Shown here: positions 9,526-21,633 of the stretch, piece after piece
Layout of the letters: every line of letters begins with the position of its first letter
Position numbering within the stretch: the stretch's first letter is position 1
Assembly: GCA_038049695.1 (NCBI GenBank)
Contig: CP142456.1
Span: 68,475,922 to 68,539,921 of the forward strand
Length of the DNA stretch: 64,000 bases
Direction: 5' to 3'
DNA from: Cinnamomum chago
Taxonomy: Eukaryota > Streptophyta > Magnoliopsida > Laurales > Lauraceae
The notes under the pieces: generated by a model
Databases searched by the model: none
What the model was told of the DNA's origin: nothing
The model's input: only the letters and a program-made list of their open reading frames with translations
Made by a program: the position numbers and the translations under genes

Positions 9526-11118
9526 ATATAAATTTTGAGTTAGAAGAAACTAGTGACTTTATACAATCTTTTCCATGTGTTTGGTTAATCAAAGAAGTTG
9601 GATTCCCGAGCTGTTGGCAGCTGGACGTGTGTATTTTGTGTGGGTGCCTGAGTTTGAGTTGCTTGTAAACAGTGGCAGAGGAAGGAGGTCGAGCTTTTGT
9701 CCGATGCAGTTGTGGGAATTTTTTTGAAATTCTTATAAATATTTTGTAATGCCATCAAATGCCCCTCCTCAACTTCTGTATCTAGCAAGAGAAGAGAATC
9801 GTGGAAGGTAATTTCTCCGTTTTACGTTTTTCCATAAGAAAACAAAGGAGCAAAATTCAATTCATATCCCTCAAAAAGTGGGTTTTGTTTCCTTCCTTAG
9901 CTTTTCTCATCTCCTTCCAACACTTGAAAAGGGGGGGGAAAAAGACATCCCTACCACTTGAGTGCTCAATTCAACTACACATGATATGTTTTACAAAAAA
10001 GAGAACTACTTAAAGATCTCATTGCTCTCTTTACCAATAAAGGTCTCATGGCTTTCAACTGGTTCGATCATTTCTATCTTTTAATATGTAAATCAACCAA
10101 CAAAACTACCAATAGGGAAACAAAGACTAAATCATTATAGTATTCATGGCAAATGCAGTAAGAGCATATTTCATTTTTTTATCATCATTTCCTTGAATAC
10201 TGATGTATAGGAAATTTATTTATAAAATACCCATAAATCCACTTGTATAGAAGGAGTAGATGGGTTTGAAATTCAAAATCCATCTATAAAATACCTGTAT
10301 AGAATTGAGAAGAAAGTGTACACACAAGTTTCATATGCTTTTTTCATCTTTCTTGCCACTTACACTTGAATGAAATAGCTAGGAAAGTCCTACTAACCCT
10401 CTGAATGAATGGTGGTCAATCACTAAAAAGATGATGACAGGGATCACTTTCAATTATGCAAAGATAGTTTTATGTAGATGAGTTTGAATGTTGTAGTGAA
10501 ACGATCTAGGATTTTATGTCAAAGCTAGAAAAAAGAGAGGCTAACGGCCCGTTTCTTTACTAGGCAAATGTCCTTTTGGCACTTCACTAATACAATCAAA
10601 GTCAAGTAAAACCTCTATTTTTTAGACAAGATATCATATCAAATGCACTTTATACAAAACTCCCTTCATCTTTTTCATCCAAAAAGTCAAAAAGCAACTA
10701 CCTTTATCCACTAAAATACGAAAAAACTCCAATTTTCCATAAAAAAAATAAAAAAGATTCCATAACGAACAACTAAAAATAAAATATCATCACAACCCAC
10801 TTATATTTTATTTTTTCTTCAAAATCAACTTTACTTGACTATATTAGTAGAGTTACCAAATTGGCCATAAAACCACTTGAAAGTCAAGAAAAATCTTAAT
10901 AAAATATAATAAAAAATTAAAAGAGGACAATTTTTTCTTAACACTTAGGTCATCTTGTGTGTGTTTTAGACAAGTTAAAATGGGTATGGGCTCATGTGCA
11001 TTATTATAACAATCTTAATTTGACCAATCCAGTACACAGTATAAAAATAAACTAGACTTTCTAATTTACTTACTTTGTTAGGACTCTAAGTTGGATATGT
11101 TTCATCATTACAATAGGA
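9526..11118. other. Intergenic AT-rich stretch
   Basis: No gene supported. Contains a G-rich run near 9930, AT-rich tracts around 10600-10950 and short decayed repeats. A weak resemblance to the GGAATT/ATACATAGG unit of the 34-kb arrays occurs near 10205-10310. Confidence 0.3.
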
Positions 11119-11315
11119 GTCCGGATCACCTATCGCAATTATTACACCTTCATCGTGAGTGGATCAATAACCGTCCGCCACGTCATCAAAAAATTTAGGT
11201 GATTTTCTTTCATTTTAATTCAAACATCAAAATCACCTAAATTTTTACTGACGTGGCGGATTGTTATTGGTCCACTCACGATGAAGGTATAACAAATACG
11301 ATAAATGATCTGGAC
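11119..11315. mobile_element. Foldback MITE with about 88-bp inverted arms
   Basis: The left arm (from 11119, GTCCGGATCACCTATCG) is nearly the reverse complement of the right arm (ending at 11315, ATAAATGATCTGGAC), with a loop of about 20 bp in between. Matching inner blocks include CATCGTGAGTGGATCAATAA, the complement of TGACGTGGCGGA, and AAATTTAGGTGATTTT. The flanks hold a similar AATAG string on both sides, but no exact duplication can be fixed. Short, non-coding and strongly palindromic, as in Mutator- or foldback-type MITEs. Confidence 0.75.
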
Positions 11316-11983
11316 TTAATAGAATAGGGTTGTCCATGCTCGAAATAGCTGTCTTTATTCTACTATGGGCATTTATTTTCTTTTCTTTTATTTCATTTAT
11401 TTTGTTGTTGTTGTTGTTATTATTATTATTATTATTATTTTCTTAAAGAGGGAATTCATTAAACAGAAGGGCATCTTATACATCATGATTCATGACCACG
11501 TCAGACTACCAAATACATTAAACAGCGCCATATTCGGTCCAACTGGCACCTAACACAAAAGAACCCAAAGGAGGACAAAATATAGACCCAGACTGGGACA
11601 GCTACTGGAACATGCATGAACCTGATTAGAAGTCTCCTGCAGGCTGAGATTGTTAGAAGGAGGTCATGTAAGCCTGTCCTCGAGCTTAAGCCATCTGAAC
11701 TGCTCTTTCCTTCTCTTCCTGATAGATAGTTTCAATATAATGTGGAAGAGCTTAGACTAGCTTTACCAAAGGTTGTGAAGATTGGGTAGTCCAATTTGGA
11801 TATATAGAAAGCCAGCAACTGTGTGTTAATGAACGTTTGCAATGCTGCAGAGTCCAGGTTTAAAAAAAAGCCAACATCTGCATACTAATTTGTTTAGGTA
11901 GAATATATAGGAATTGAATGCAATATATAGGAACTCATTGTTAAATAAGCTCCATCTTTAAGATAATTAAAGAGGTAAGGGGT
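11316..11983. other. Intergenic stretch with a GTT/ATT microsatellite
   Basis: A (GTT)n run changing to (ATT)n lies at about 11401-11440. No gene is supported. Confidence 0.5.
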
Positions 11984-11991
11984 GAATTAGG

Positions 11992-13427
11992 TAGGATGGC
12001 AACGGGGCGGGGCGGGGCCGGAATTGGGCTGCCCCGTCCCTGCCCCGAACCTCCCCGTCCCCGCCCCGCCCCGCAATTCGGGGTATGTTACATACCCCGT
12101 CCCCGCCCCGACATGCCCCGCGCGGCCCCACAGGGCGCCCCGCCCCGATGTGGTACAACCATAAATATAATAAATTAATTTTGAATTGACTATAAAAAAA
12201 AAGGTAAATTAATTTATTTTACATGGTAAAAAGCACATGAATGATTCATCTATGTTGTCTCTATGCCTTTAATAATATTAAAAAAAAATCTCCCAAAATA
12301 GAATAAAAAGATCTCCCCACATAAATATTTTATAAGTGTAGGGCACTGTTAGATTGTTTAAATTTTTTTAAATTATCTAATATTAATAATATAAATTTTC
12401 CTTTTCCTGAAATTTTACCTATTTAAAGTGAGATTTATTCTTATAAGATTTTCTCTAAGCCCTTGAAGACCACTAACATACACTTGAAAATATCATATAT
12501 GCTTTGAGACATTCTTTATAAAAAAAGACAATATCTCTCTAAAATATCATGAACTCCATCAGTACATGGTTTCACTTCATTTCTGGTATTGAACTCCACT
12601 CACTAATAAAGAGGCTGATTATATATAATTAACTTTAGTATAATTTATAGTGTTGTTAGTATGATTAGAATCATATTAAGTTACTAACTATAATTTACCT
12701 TGCTATTTCTAATCATATAAGTTATTATAAGCGTATAGCATGATATATCTTGTAATGTTATATCAAATTAGTATAATTTATATTGTTATTAGTATGATTA
12801 GAATCATATCAATTATAATTTACCTTGCTATCTCTAATCATATATGTTATTATAAGCTTAAAGCATGATCTATCATTATATTATATATTTATATTCATTT
12901 TATTTAATATGATTTATCATGTCACAATTTAACATTATATATGATTAAAGTAAAATAAGCTTAGATAGTTAGATAGATTTTTTAACAACTTTAATTTCAT
13001 TAAATTTGAATTAGAGGGAATGAGATCGTATTATATGCCTTTATAATGTCTAGGGTTCATTCAATTACATGTTTAACTTTAAAAAAAGTCTTCAATCAAT
13101 TTACTTAACCCTTAATAACAACATAAAATCAATATATACATTTGCATATAAATATGCTTATTTATTATAAAAGAAATCTAAAATATATATTTTAGAAGAT
13201 TATTAATTTCAGGGCGGGTTACGGGGCGGTATTTCGGGGCGGGTTACGGGGCGGGGTAACGGGGCGGGGCGGGGTAAGAAACATACCCATCCCCGCCCCG
13301 CCCCGGATTCGGGGTATATTTTTTTGCCCCGTCCCCGCCCCGTCTAAGAGTCGGGGTGGGGAAAACCCGTACGGAGCGGGGCGGGCACTCCGGATTGGGG
13401 CGGGTCGGGTTAAAAATGCTATCCCTA
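11992..13427. mobile_element. Non-autonomous hAT element with GGGGCGG subterminal repeats and perfect 8-bp TSD
   Basis: The element is bounded by identical 8-bp direct repeats GAATTAGG at 11984-11991 and 13428-13435, the hallmark of hAT insertion. Its ends are imperfect inverted repeats (TAGGATGGCAACGG on the left; the complement of GCTATCCCTA on the right). The first and last 200 bp are packed with GGGGCGGGGC / CCCGCCCCG motifs in opposing orientation, giving GC-rich ends on a very AT-rich 1-kb core. The core holds a 133-bp tandem duplication (starts near 12637 and 12770) and no transposase. It must rely on a transposase encoded elsewhere. Confidence 0.9.
12637..12900. repeat. 133-bp tandem duplication inside the hAT element
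   Basis: Two consecutive diverged copies begin AGTATAATTTAT and continue through TAGTATGATTAGAATCATAT and TAATTTACCTTGCTAT. They are confined to the AT-rich core of the element. Confidence 0.75.
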
Positions 13428-13575
13428 GAATTAGGATGATGGCTGTTATTCATTTTTCATTTTTCACTTTTCACTGATTCTATTTTCATAAAAAGATAGA
13501 TTATTTTATGTTCATTTTTGGATATCAACCTTTGATCTTCATTTTTGACCTCTTAGGGCATGAATCCATTACATA

Positions 13576-14040
13576 TAGGGGTGTATATGGATTGGATTGG
13601 TGCGAATTAGGCCAAATCCATTACCAATTCGTTACCCACAGATTGATGAATTTGGAATCCGTCACCAATCCGTGGCTGTTAAAAACTGATCTGATCTGAT
13701 CCATGGAGGAACGGATCAGATCGATTTAATCCGTTCAATTTAAAGTTAAAGAAAGAGATCTAACAATCCAATATATATATATATATATACAAATTACAAA
13801 TATATTTAGACCCCTTAAGTTTAGACTTCTTAACTTATATTTAGACCTCTTGAGTTTTTTTTATTTATATTTAATGTCAACGTATCAGATCTGATTGAAT
13901 CTGCGGATTGAGGGTGAAATCCGTCACCGATCTATTGCTATTTCAATCCATCACCAAGCCATTATTCTTCGGTTCAGTTCGTTTAAAAATTCGCAGATTG
14001 GATCGGTTTTACGAATCGATGGATTTTTTGTGCACCCCTA
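13576..14040. mobile_element. hAT-like MITE (TAGGGGTG ends, GGATTGGAT-type subterminal repeats)
   Basis: The 465-bp element starts TAGGGGTGTATATGGATTGG and ends TTTGTGCACCCCTA, giving inverted ends TAGGGGTG. The flanking 8-mers ATTACATA (13568-13575) and GTTATATA (14041-14048) agree at six of eight positions. Subterminal motifs such as ATTGGATTGG, GATCTGAT and AATCCGTC occur in both orientations, with an AT microsatellite in the middle. No coding capacity. Confidence 0.78.
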
Positions 14041-14108
14041 GTTATATATTTCATTTTTATGTATTTTATCAAAACAAAGTGGTCATAAAATTACAAGAAA
14101 AAAGGGAA

Positions 14109-14110
<2 letters not shown>

Positions 14111-14155
<45 letters not shown>
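14111..14155. repeat. (GA)n microsatellite
   Basis: An uninterrupted GA dinucleotide run of about 44 bp. Open frames crossing it are artefacts of the repeat. Confidence 0.97.
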
Positions 14156-14157
<2 letters not shown>

Positions 14158-14949
14158 AAAAATAAAAAATAAAAAAGCAGAGAGCATACCTTTCTGTCGG
14201 CCATTGGATAAATTTTGGTGGAAAATGCCATAAGAACAAGTAGGGAAGAGCTTAGTCAAGGAGGCAATTGCCCCTCCCTCAACTCTGTCTCCTTCATCTT
14301 GGGGAGGAGGGAAACTACATAGTTGGTCCCACTTGTAGAAAATCTGAAGCACTTAAGATGAAACCCCTTCCCTTCTACAGGGTATCCCTAAATCTTACTT
14401 GAATAGTATTGAAGATGTTAGTCCGATCAAGAAATCAGATGGATCAGATCAAGTAACGCATGGCCCATCCCATGTTGCATCCAACCTGTCAGATCCCATA
14501 TCCAAGGCTACAATCAAGGAGATGACCGCCCAAATGATTTCTTTCATAATTGATTAGTTGCCTTCTATGCGTAGATTAAATATATTCCTAGATATTTTTT
14601 TCCTTTGATATTGTTTTTCTCTTAAAGCTATTGTAACTGATACAACATGTTTCTATATATACATGTTTCCTCTCAAAGCAAGAGAGAGAACTTTCAAAAA
14701 ATCTTTTTTATTCTTTTCTTTTAATAGGAGTTGGTCTACTATAAGATTGAGCATCTAACACTCTTAGTCACATTCTCAATCTTATGGTAGGACCGAACCC
14801 TGCCATAAGATTGCAACGTCTAACCAATCGATGATGGGTTTTTCATTCACTAATGGTAAGTGAATCTTCTTGCATGTGATTAATCTAACATGAGCCCTCA
14901 ATATTTGATTTTAAATGGCTAGAAAATCTTAGCTTTGTCACTAGCAAAA
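14156..14949. other. Intergenic stretch
   Basis: No gene supported. Contains TATATATACATG and a short local duplication around ATAAGATTG (14740-14815). Confidence 0.3.
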
Positions 14950-15300
14950 TGGAGACAAAGAGATAGGTGTTAAGAAGAAAAAAACCAAATGATGCAAGCA
15001 AACCATACATAGATGACACACAAATTTACGTGGTTTCCTTGATCTTGAGGTACGTCCATAGATTACACTGATTCCACTATGTTCAAAGGTAGAATATGAG
15101 AATACAAGATACAACATTTTTGGCGGCTATACTAAGGTTACATAATAGCACAGGATAATATTATGAAAATACCCATACAAGGTTTGGATTAACAGTAATA
15201 TTACGATAATAGTTGGATTCGCTATAGTGGACCTAAATTAACAGTCTGACCTGAGTGAAATCAAGCTCCACGCATAACAATAGGGAGAGATGATAGTGGG
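14950..15300. mobile_element. Possible Copia-type LTR fragment
   Basis: The phrase ACACAAATTTACGTGGTTTCC, with nearby CATAGATTACACTG, resembles the R/U5 region of plant Ty1/Copia LTRs. A related TTTTACGTGATTCGG phrase occurs near 22428. Boundaries cannot be placed and no PBS, PPT or coding domain is visible. Confidence 0.3.
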
Positions 15301-15852
15301 ATGTGTTTTAGAGATCTTAGAGAGAGAGAGAGAGAGCCTCTTTTTTAATAAGCTAGCATTGCTTGCTTGCATTAAAATACATAGGAATTGAAAGAATGAA
15401 AATAAAAAATAAATTTCTAAAAATGAACATCAAATAACTTTTTCTTTTAGGAAAATCAGAAGAAAATGCTATTTAATGTTCAATTTTGGAAATTCAGTTT
15501 TAATCTTTATTTTTAACCTCCCCATGTGTTCTAAAGTAAACAAACAAGTTAGAAATTTTTTTCTTGATAGTATTGTATCATTTACTTAAATTCCGTAAAA
15601 AAAAGGGACTATAGAATAAACTTCCAAATTAACATTAACATAGGATTGCATTCTGCAAACTTACAGGTGAATAAACTTTAAAAAAAATGTGCTTTGATAA
15701 TAAATTATTTAGATCAATAGGATCATAATCTCCATCCCTTCAATGGTCCCACAATCGATCCCAGACGATGAATATTCCAAATCATTCAGACGTGTACATA
15801 GTACATACCTCAACCAGAGGTAGACCCATATTTAGAGATTTTGGGGCTGGAG
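15301..15852. other. Intergenic AT-rich stretch
   Basis: Short GA run near 15320-15335. No gene or transposon end is identified. Confidence 0.3.
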
Positions 15853-16013
15853 ACCCCTCCCAACTTTAAGAAAGCCCTTTGGGCAATAAAGTAGTTCTGG
15901 CCAGCCCCCACTTAAAGAGTGGGTCAAGCTCCCTCCCAATTTAAAGAAAGCCCATAAGGGCAATAGGGGGCATCTGGACCAACCTCCACTTAAAGAGCCC
16001 GTCAAGTCCCCTC
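15853..16013. repeat. About 78-bp tandem duplication
   Basis: Two diverged copies run from CCCTCCCAA through TTAAAGAGTGGGTCAAGCT or its variant; a (CT)n run follows at 16030-16056. Confidence 0.7.
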
Positions 16014-17073
16014 CCCTTCCCCAAATCAATTTCTCTCTCTCTCTCTCTCTCTCTCAAAATGTCTTCAAATTATGCACAATTTCTCCTTTTTTATGTGACC
16101 CTTTGCTCCCTCAATGGATGTCTTTTGCTTAACCTCATTAGAGAAAAGATGCTCACAATCAAAACCCATGCGCGCGAATTGAAAAGTAGGACCAAAAAGT
16201 GGATACACTGCTTATATGGGATGGTTGCAATGCCCAAGCATGTGGGATTGCATGCAATGGACGATTACAGTCCTTGCACAATCAACCACTGCCCAATTTC
16301 TAATTCTATTGAAATTGTGATTAGAGACCCTTTTTTCCTCCTGTGTCATGCTAATAACTAATTGTCAATTTTATGACATTTTCTTATTGAATCCATTAAA
16401 TGCCGTTTTTAACCCCAATGGGGTTAGTAAAAGCATGTTCATTGTAGCAGTTTTGTTTTTTTTCTGCTCAACATATGCTTTTAATGTTGATCAAGGTTCT
16501 CTATCGAATTAGATGGGTGTTTATTCATGGTAATAGAAAATTAATTCAGGAACCATGTAGTGCTTCTCACGTTGAAAGGTGTTTAAACATGATTAAAATT
16601 AAGAATTTGATGTGCTAATCATACTTTAGGTTTATGGGTTTTATAGGTTAATATTTAACATTTTTAATTGACCATCGTCAGCCTCCCTAAAACAAAAATT
16701 CTACGTACACCACCGACCCCAACACAGACTTCCCAAACATCACAAATCATCTAAACTGGCCTTACATGAAGCCCTTCAACGGCTTTTCAAGATCTACCCG
16801 CGCTTTTTAAGCAATACAACCATCTAGTCACTCTGAACGTCCATAACTCCCAAAAACCACGAGAAAAACAAGGCTCCCTCCTTTAGAAATGGTCCCCAAA
16901 CCACCCTCTCCTAAAATTCTTCCTCACCATCAGTTTCTCTTTAAATTTGGAGGGCCATTTCCATCTCTGGTCTCCTCCCTCTTCATCTCCAGCTCCAGAT
17001 CCTGGGAAGCTCCTGTGTAGGAGATTCCCTGAGAGCTACACATCGGCGGTTTGGCCTAATCTCCTCAGAATCA
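16014..17073. promoter_or_regulatory. Upstream region of the acidic-protein gene
   Basis: Starts with a (CT)n microsatellite. The last 150 bp are CT-rich (CATCTCCAGCTCCAG and similar), as in many plant 5' UTRs, ahead of the ATG at 17074. No clear TATA box is seen. The open frame at 16059-16361 has no recognisable motif. Confidence 0.4.
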
Positions 17074-18145
17074 ATGGGAGCGTGTGCGAGCAAACCCAAA
17101 GAATCCAATCATGATTCCCTGCCCGACGACAATCCGGCCAGTTATGACCAGATGCCTGAAGGTGTCGGTGCCGATCCCACCATAGAAGTAAGCCCGGTTG
17201 CCTTCACCTTATAGGAGCAAGTATGTGATCCCCTCAAGGGGAATTAGAGTTTGGTGATGTCCCAAAACCTTTCCCATGGATAATCCTAACCATCTGATCA
17301 TGGCCAATGTCCAAAAAAAAAAAAGCAATCTTATTAATCCTTCTTTCTGTGGTTAGTATTTGAGAGATGAATGCTGCAACAGGTCCACATTCAATGTGCA
17401 AAAAATGACGAATATTGGATGGTTAATAGCATCTAATCTAGTTCGGACTGGTGAACAGATCAACGATCTATACCATCGATCTATTGGCCGCACACCTACA
17501 ACCTCAATATTGAAGACATGCATATTAATGATCCTTTAATCACTGCTTGCAAATAGACCATGAAAATATATACTATGGTGATCAGTAAGGCAAGAGGCCA
17601 AAGATCAGGTGGCTATGTATTGTGATCTTCTAACATGCAGAATTTTCAGGTTTTTGGTCCATTCAAAGTTGGGTCATTCAGTTGAGATCACCAATCATGG
17701 GCCCCACTTCTACAACTTTGGCTAAGGATCACATAACTCCTCTTCTTTCTGGACTAGCTTAATTTGTTGAGATTTAATGGCTATTTGTTATTCTTGTAAT
17801 TTTACTTTGCAGAACGGTGTAACCGAGAACAAGGAGAAGCCATTAATGGATACTTTGGAGCCAAAGCAAGAAGCCCTCAATTCTGATGGAGAGAGCAAGG
17901 TTGAACAAGACACTGCCATCACTGGCCCAGTTCCTGAGATAAGTGGGTCGAACCCAGAACTGGGTGATCGTGAAAAGGTTTCAGAAGCGGGTGTAGAATC
18001 TGAAGATCAGAGGCAAGAACATGACACTTCAGATGCAGTGTTGGTGGTTGAGACGCAAAAACCAGATGCTAAAGGCGGAGAGGTGGTGCCCAACTCAGAG
18101 AACTTGAAGAAGCAGGATGTGGAGAAGCCTCCACTTTCTGAATGA
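17074..18145 (+). CDS. Small acidic, probably N-myristoylated protein (two exons)
   Basis: Exon 1 is 17074-17187 (38 codons) and ends at a GTAAGC donor. Exon 2 is 17813-18145, after a TTTGCAG acceptor, and ends in TGA; both junctions are phase 0. The 148-residue product starts MGACASKPKE, a textbook N-myristoylation signal (Gly2, Ser6, Lys7) with Cys4 as a possible palmitoylation site. The protein is therefore expected at a membrane. The rest is hydrophilic and rich in Glu, Asp, Lys and Pro, with repeated short acidic stretches (ESKVEQDTA, EKVSEAGVESED, GGEVVPNSENLKKQDVEKP), no membrane segment and no recognised domain, so it is probably disordered. I do not recognise a named family. The open frame, clean splice sites and CT-rich leader argue that this is a real expressed gene. 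Confidence 0.75.
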
Positions 18146-19143
18146 GGAACCTCCATCATGTCGCGGAATTGTAAGCCAAAATGATCTAGGATTGTAACAG
18201 GCACTTCCATGTTCTAGTGTTGGAGCTACACAATCTTGTTGCAATTCTTACTTCATATAGTCCAATATGGTTCCTTGCTTAGTCCACTTGATAATTTAGT
18301 ATGTTATAACCAAATCAGCATCTGTTTTGGTAGAACTGACATGGTCCTATGTCTTGGATATAGTTCTGACATCAACTAGGGACCAAGATCTAGTTATCAA
18401 TCTTGGTAGAGATAAGAACTGGGACATGTAGAAGTATATAGTCAGATCAACAGGCCTCAAAATACATATTTGGAATAGAGAAGTGGGGGTTTTTAATTGG
18501 TAATATGATTCAAACTCTACTCTTAAAAACAGCTATATGATGGAAATGATTCTAGACTCTTTAGCCCTATGAAATTAGATTCTAGGAATTTGGTGACCCC
18601 CTTTGGAACTTATTCCTTGACCCTTCCTTCTTCACTACTTCAGTTACCCTCTGGGCTCATATTGGATTTTAAGAAGGGGTTAAAAATGAAGTACCTTATG
18701 CAAAGATCTGAAAGGATCATCACATAATCTCTGTTTTGATAGTAAGGACTGCTTATCGTTCAACCCATTGAGTTAATCGTAGGAATGTATAGGTTCCCTC
18801 TACATCTCCAACTTAGACCCTTAGGTCTCTCCTCTTTAATTACGCATTTGACAAAACTCTCACTATAAATTCCTAATAGTGTAATCCTTCAGTCTCTCCT
18901 CTTTAATTACCCATTTGACAAATCTCTTACTATAAATTCCTAGGAGTGTAATATAGGCAAATGGGCTCTTGTTTGGGGATGAGTTTTTGGGACTTCTTAC
19001 TAATGCCTTGCTATCAATGGAGCTAAAAGTGAAGTACTAAATGTAGATCTCATCAAATAATCTCCTCTTTTTGTTGGGAAACCATTAGTTACCCGTCTGT
19101 ACCTCCAACCTAATTCTTCCTTGATAAACCCCTTCTTTAATAT
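18146..19143. other. 3' flank of the acidic-protein gene
   Basis: Probable 3' UTR then intergenic sequence. A 67-bp tandem duplication lies at 18825-18958 (both copies contain TCTCTCCTCTTTAATTAC and ACTATAAATTCCTA). No further gene is supported. Confidence 0.5.
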
Positions 19144-19148
19144 GAATG

Positions 19149-21628
19149 TGTTAGGCTCCGTCCCGAGTTAATCACGATTAACTCTAATTAATTGCACTTA
19201 AGACTAATTAAGCCGGTTTAAATGATTTAATGGTGATTTATCACCAAATGGAGTTGAATTAGCCTATATTAGTCTGAATGAAATGGTAATTAATTAAGCT
19301 TATGAAATGAATTGAAAAGAATTGAATGGAGAATGAAGCTCAAATGAGCAAATTGAGAGTTGTGTATAAATACGGATTTATACGTATTTTGTCGACTTCG
19401 GAAAGTCTTGATACCAACATATGTATCTCGACGAGTACGATGATTTGTATAAAAGCAGTGCATTGATTCAACGAATATCGGATCAAATGGACCGTTAATT
19501 GACTCAAAATGTAAATGAAAGAATGAATGGGGGGTGAAATGCAAAAAGAAAGCTTATATAAGCTAAATGCCTTCATTCATCTCCAGCAACCCTAGACTCC
19601 AGCCGTTTCTTCTTCTTTTCTTCTTCTTTCTTGGATTTCTCTCTTCCTCAAGTGAGAATTGGAGGTGACTCAAGTGAAATGAATTCATCCTTTGCATCAT
19701 CTTCATTATCTTCTTGAATTTTCTTGAGATTAGAGCTTCAAAGAGTGGATTTTTATCTTAAATCCAAGCTAAGCAAAGACTAATCTTCAAACAAAGGCAA
19801 GCTATACATGTGTTTATGTTTGTTGGAGTGTTTTAAGTGAGTTTAATGGAAAAGAAATGATGATTCAGCTATTATGGGTGAGTTATGGATTTTAAAACCT
19901 TAATTAGTTTATGTAATTTGTGTAATGGATTAAGATAAGTGTGGTTAGATTAGTTAGATTATTAGTCTTCAATTACTTTTGTTAAGTTTATAATTTCATT
20001 GTCAATCAGGTTCAGAAAGAAGGAAAAATGAATGGAAGAAAAAAGCCATTCACTGCACTGCAGAACAGAACCCTGTTCTGTTTCTGCAGTGTCGCCGGTC
20101 GACCGGCCAGCAGGGCCCGGTCGACCGGGAACACTGGGTCAGGCCCGAAATGGCCTGACCAAATTACTGTTCACCGAATTATTCTTTACAACCCCAGGTT
20201 GACCCGAACCCAGGTCGACCCGGATCACTGAAACTTCTTTGGAAAGTGTATTTTAGTGTCCAAAATGCCGGGATTAAGAGTTTAAGCTTAAAGATTGACC
20301 AGATTATGCATAGTAAGGAAAAAGTTTGGCCAATCGCGAGGACCGTGCCAGTGAGTTTTAGATTTTACGAGAACTAAGATCGCTTATGAGGTCATAAATA
20401 CTTCTCGTACAGTTAAGATGAGTCGTGAGGGAAGTATGACTAATATTAGTGATCTCTAAACCTCCTAGGTGCTACGAGGGTTATTCTAATGCATCAATTT
20501 TCACTAAAAGTAATGTCATCGACAGTAATACATGCATAAAATAACCACCGTTCACTTAATGGTTGGGTAAATTATTAGTTTAGGATGAGATTAATAGGAA
20601 TTGTTAACAGGTCTGGCACTACCTAGTGGTTTCCAAATTCCTTATTGAATGAAATTATGAATTGAAGTAAGAAATGAATGGTTACGAAAAGTAACTGAAA
20701 TGACTATTCCTACTGCAGTAGAGGGGATTGGGAGCGTCCGGAGCTCCGTGGGACACCAGTGATCTCTGATCAAGACACTGGGAGATCTCACCGCATTGGA
20801 CCGAAAGGTCGAGGGACTGACGAGTCCTAATCAATGCTGAATGTAAGTAATTGAATGAATATGAAATGAAAAGTCAGAAATTGGACCGAAAGGTCATTGA
20901 CTGAAAAGTCATACATTGAGAAGTCATTAATAGAGGCTGAACATAATGAATAAATGAGTATGAAATGCTTCCGTTTGGAAGAACTGTATGGAGTGGAAAC
21001 CCATGCTAGTGTAGTTGTCAGTATTGTTGTCATTATTAATGGTATTTATTATGGATTGTTTAGCACTGTTAAACAATGAATTGCTAGGAATTATGAATTG
21101 TCATAAATGTATGTATACCTTGTTGAACCGTCGTGTTCACGGTATTACTGATGATATTACAGGCTCAGTTGCCCGTGCCGGTCCCTCCGAGACCGTCCCG
21201 CCAGTGGAGGAGGCCCATTCTATACCTCCAGGAGATCTAGCCGAATGGACATAATCTGAGAGAGGATAAAATAGAACCTTTTGGAAACTTTTTATAAACT
21301 TTTTAATATATTCGTTTTGGTATTGTAGGTATTGTAAATGATGTCCCCTGCATTGTATTTTGAATATGCAGTGGTTGATTATGGTAGAATTGAAATGATG
21401 TAGAGTAACTTTACTGTTCAAAGTAAAGTATTTGATTCGTTTTGATTAAATGGTTGTCAATGTATATTATTTGCATATTCCGCACAATTGTACATTGACA
21501 GGTACGTATGCAAGATCCTTTGTAGATTCGTTTTAACTTTGGTTAATTCGGGTTTACGGGAGTAAGTATGAGCATCGCGACCCGGGGGTTAACCCTAATG
21601 ACTCTGATCACGGGTCCGGGTCATGACA
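19149..21628 (+). mobile_element. Solo LTR of a long-LTR (Ty3/Gypsy-type) retrotransposon
   Basis: The 2480-bp block starts TGTTAGGCTCCG and ends GGGTCATGACA (canonical TG...CA). It is flanked by identical 5-bp direct repeats GAATG at 19144-19148 and 21629-21633. Such a TSD with one LTR and no internal region is the product of LTR-LTR recombination. It has a TATA-like TTATATAAG at about 19554-19562 for the U3/R boundary. A block around 20080-20160 (CTGCAGTGTCGCC, then two CGGTCGACCG palindromes, then GGTCAGG) is clearly homologous to the LTR of the Gypsy element at 42.8-50.7 kb, although the LTR ends differ. It is therefore a related family in opposite orientation. Confidence 0.9.
20090..20222. 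repeat. GGTCGACC palindrome cluster in the solo LTR
   Basis: Two CGGTCGACCG copies (about 20097 and 20119), one GGTCGACC (about 20211) and a diverged GGTTGACC lie within 130 bp. The spacing and intervening sequence match the cluster at 44.45-44.6 kb in reverse orientation. Confidence 0.85.
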
Positions 21629-21633
21629 GAATG

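Noticed and set aside
12000..12140. Possible CpG island / promoter at the GC-rich block
   Set aside because: It is the subterminal repeat of a hAT element bounded by an 8-bp duplication, with an inverted copy at 13.2-13.4 kb.
14083..14352. Open frames across the GA microsatellite
   Set aside because: Low-complexity Arg-Glu or Leu-Ser runs produced by the dinucleotide repeat; no other coding evidence.
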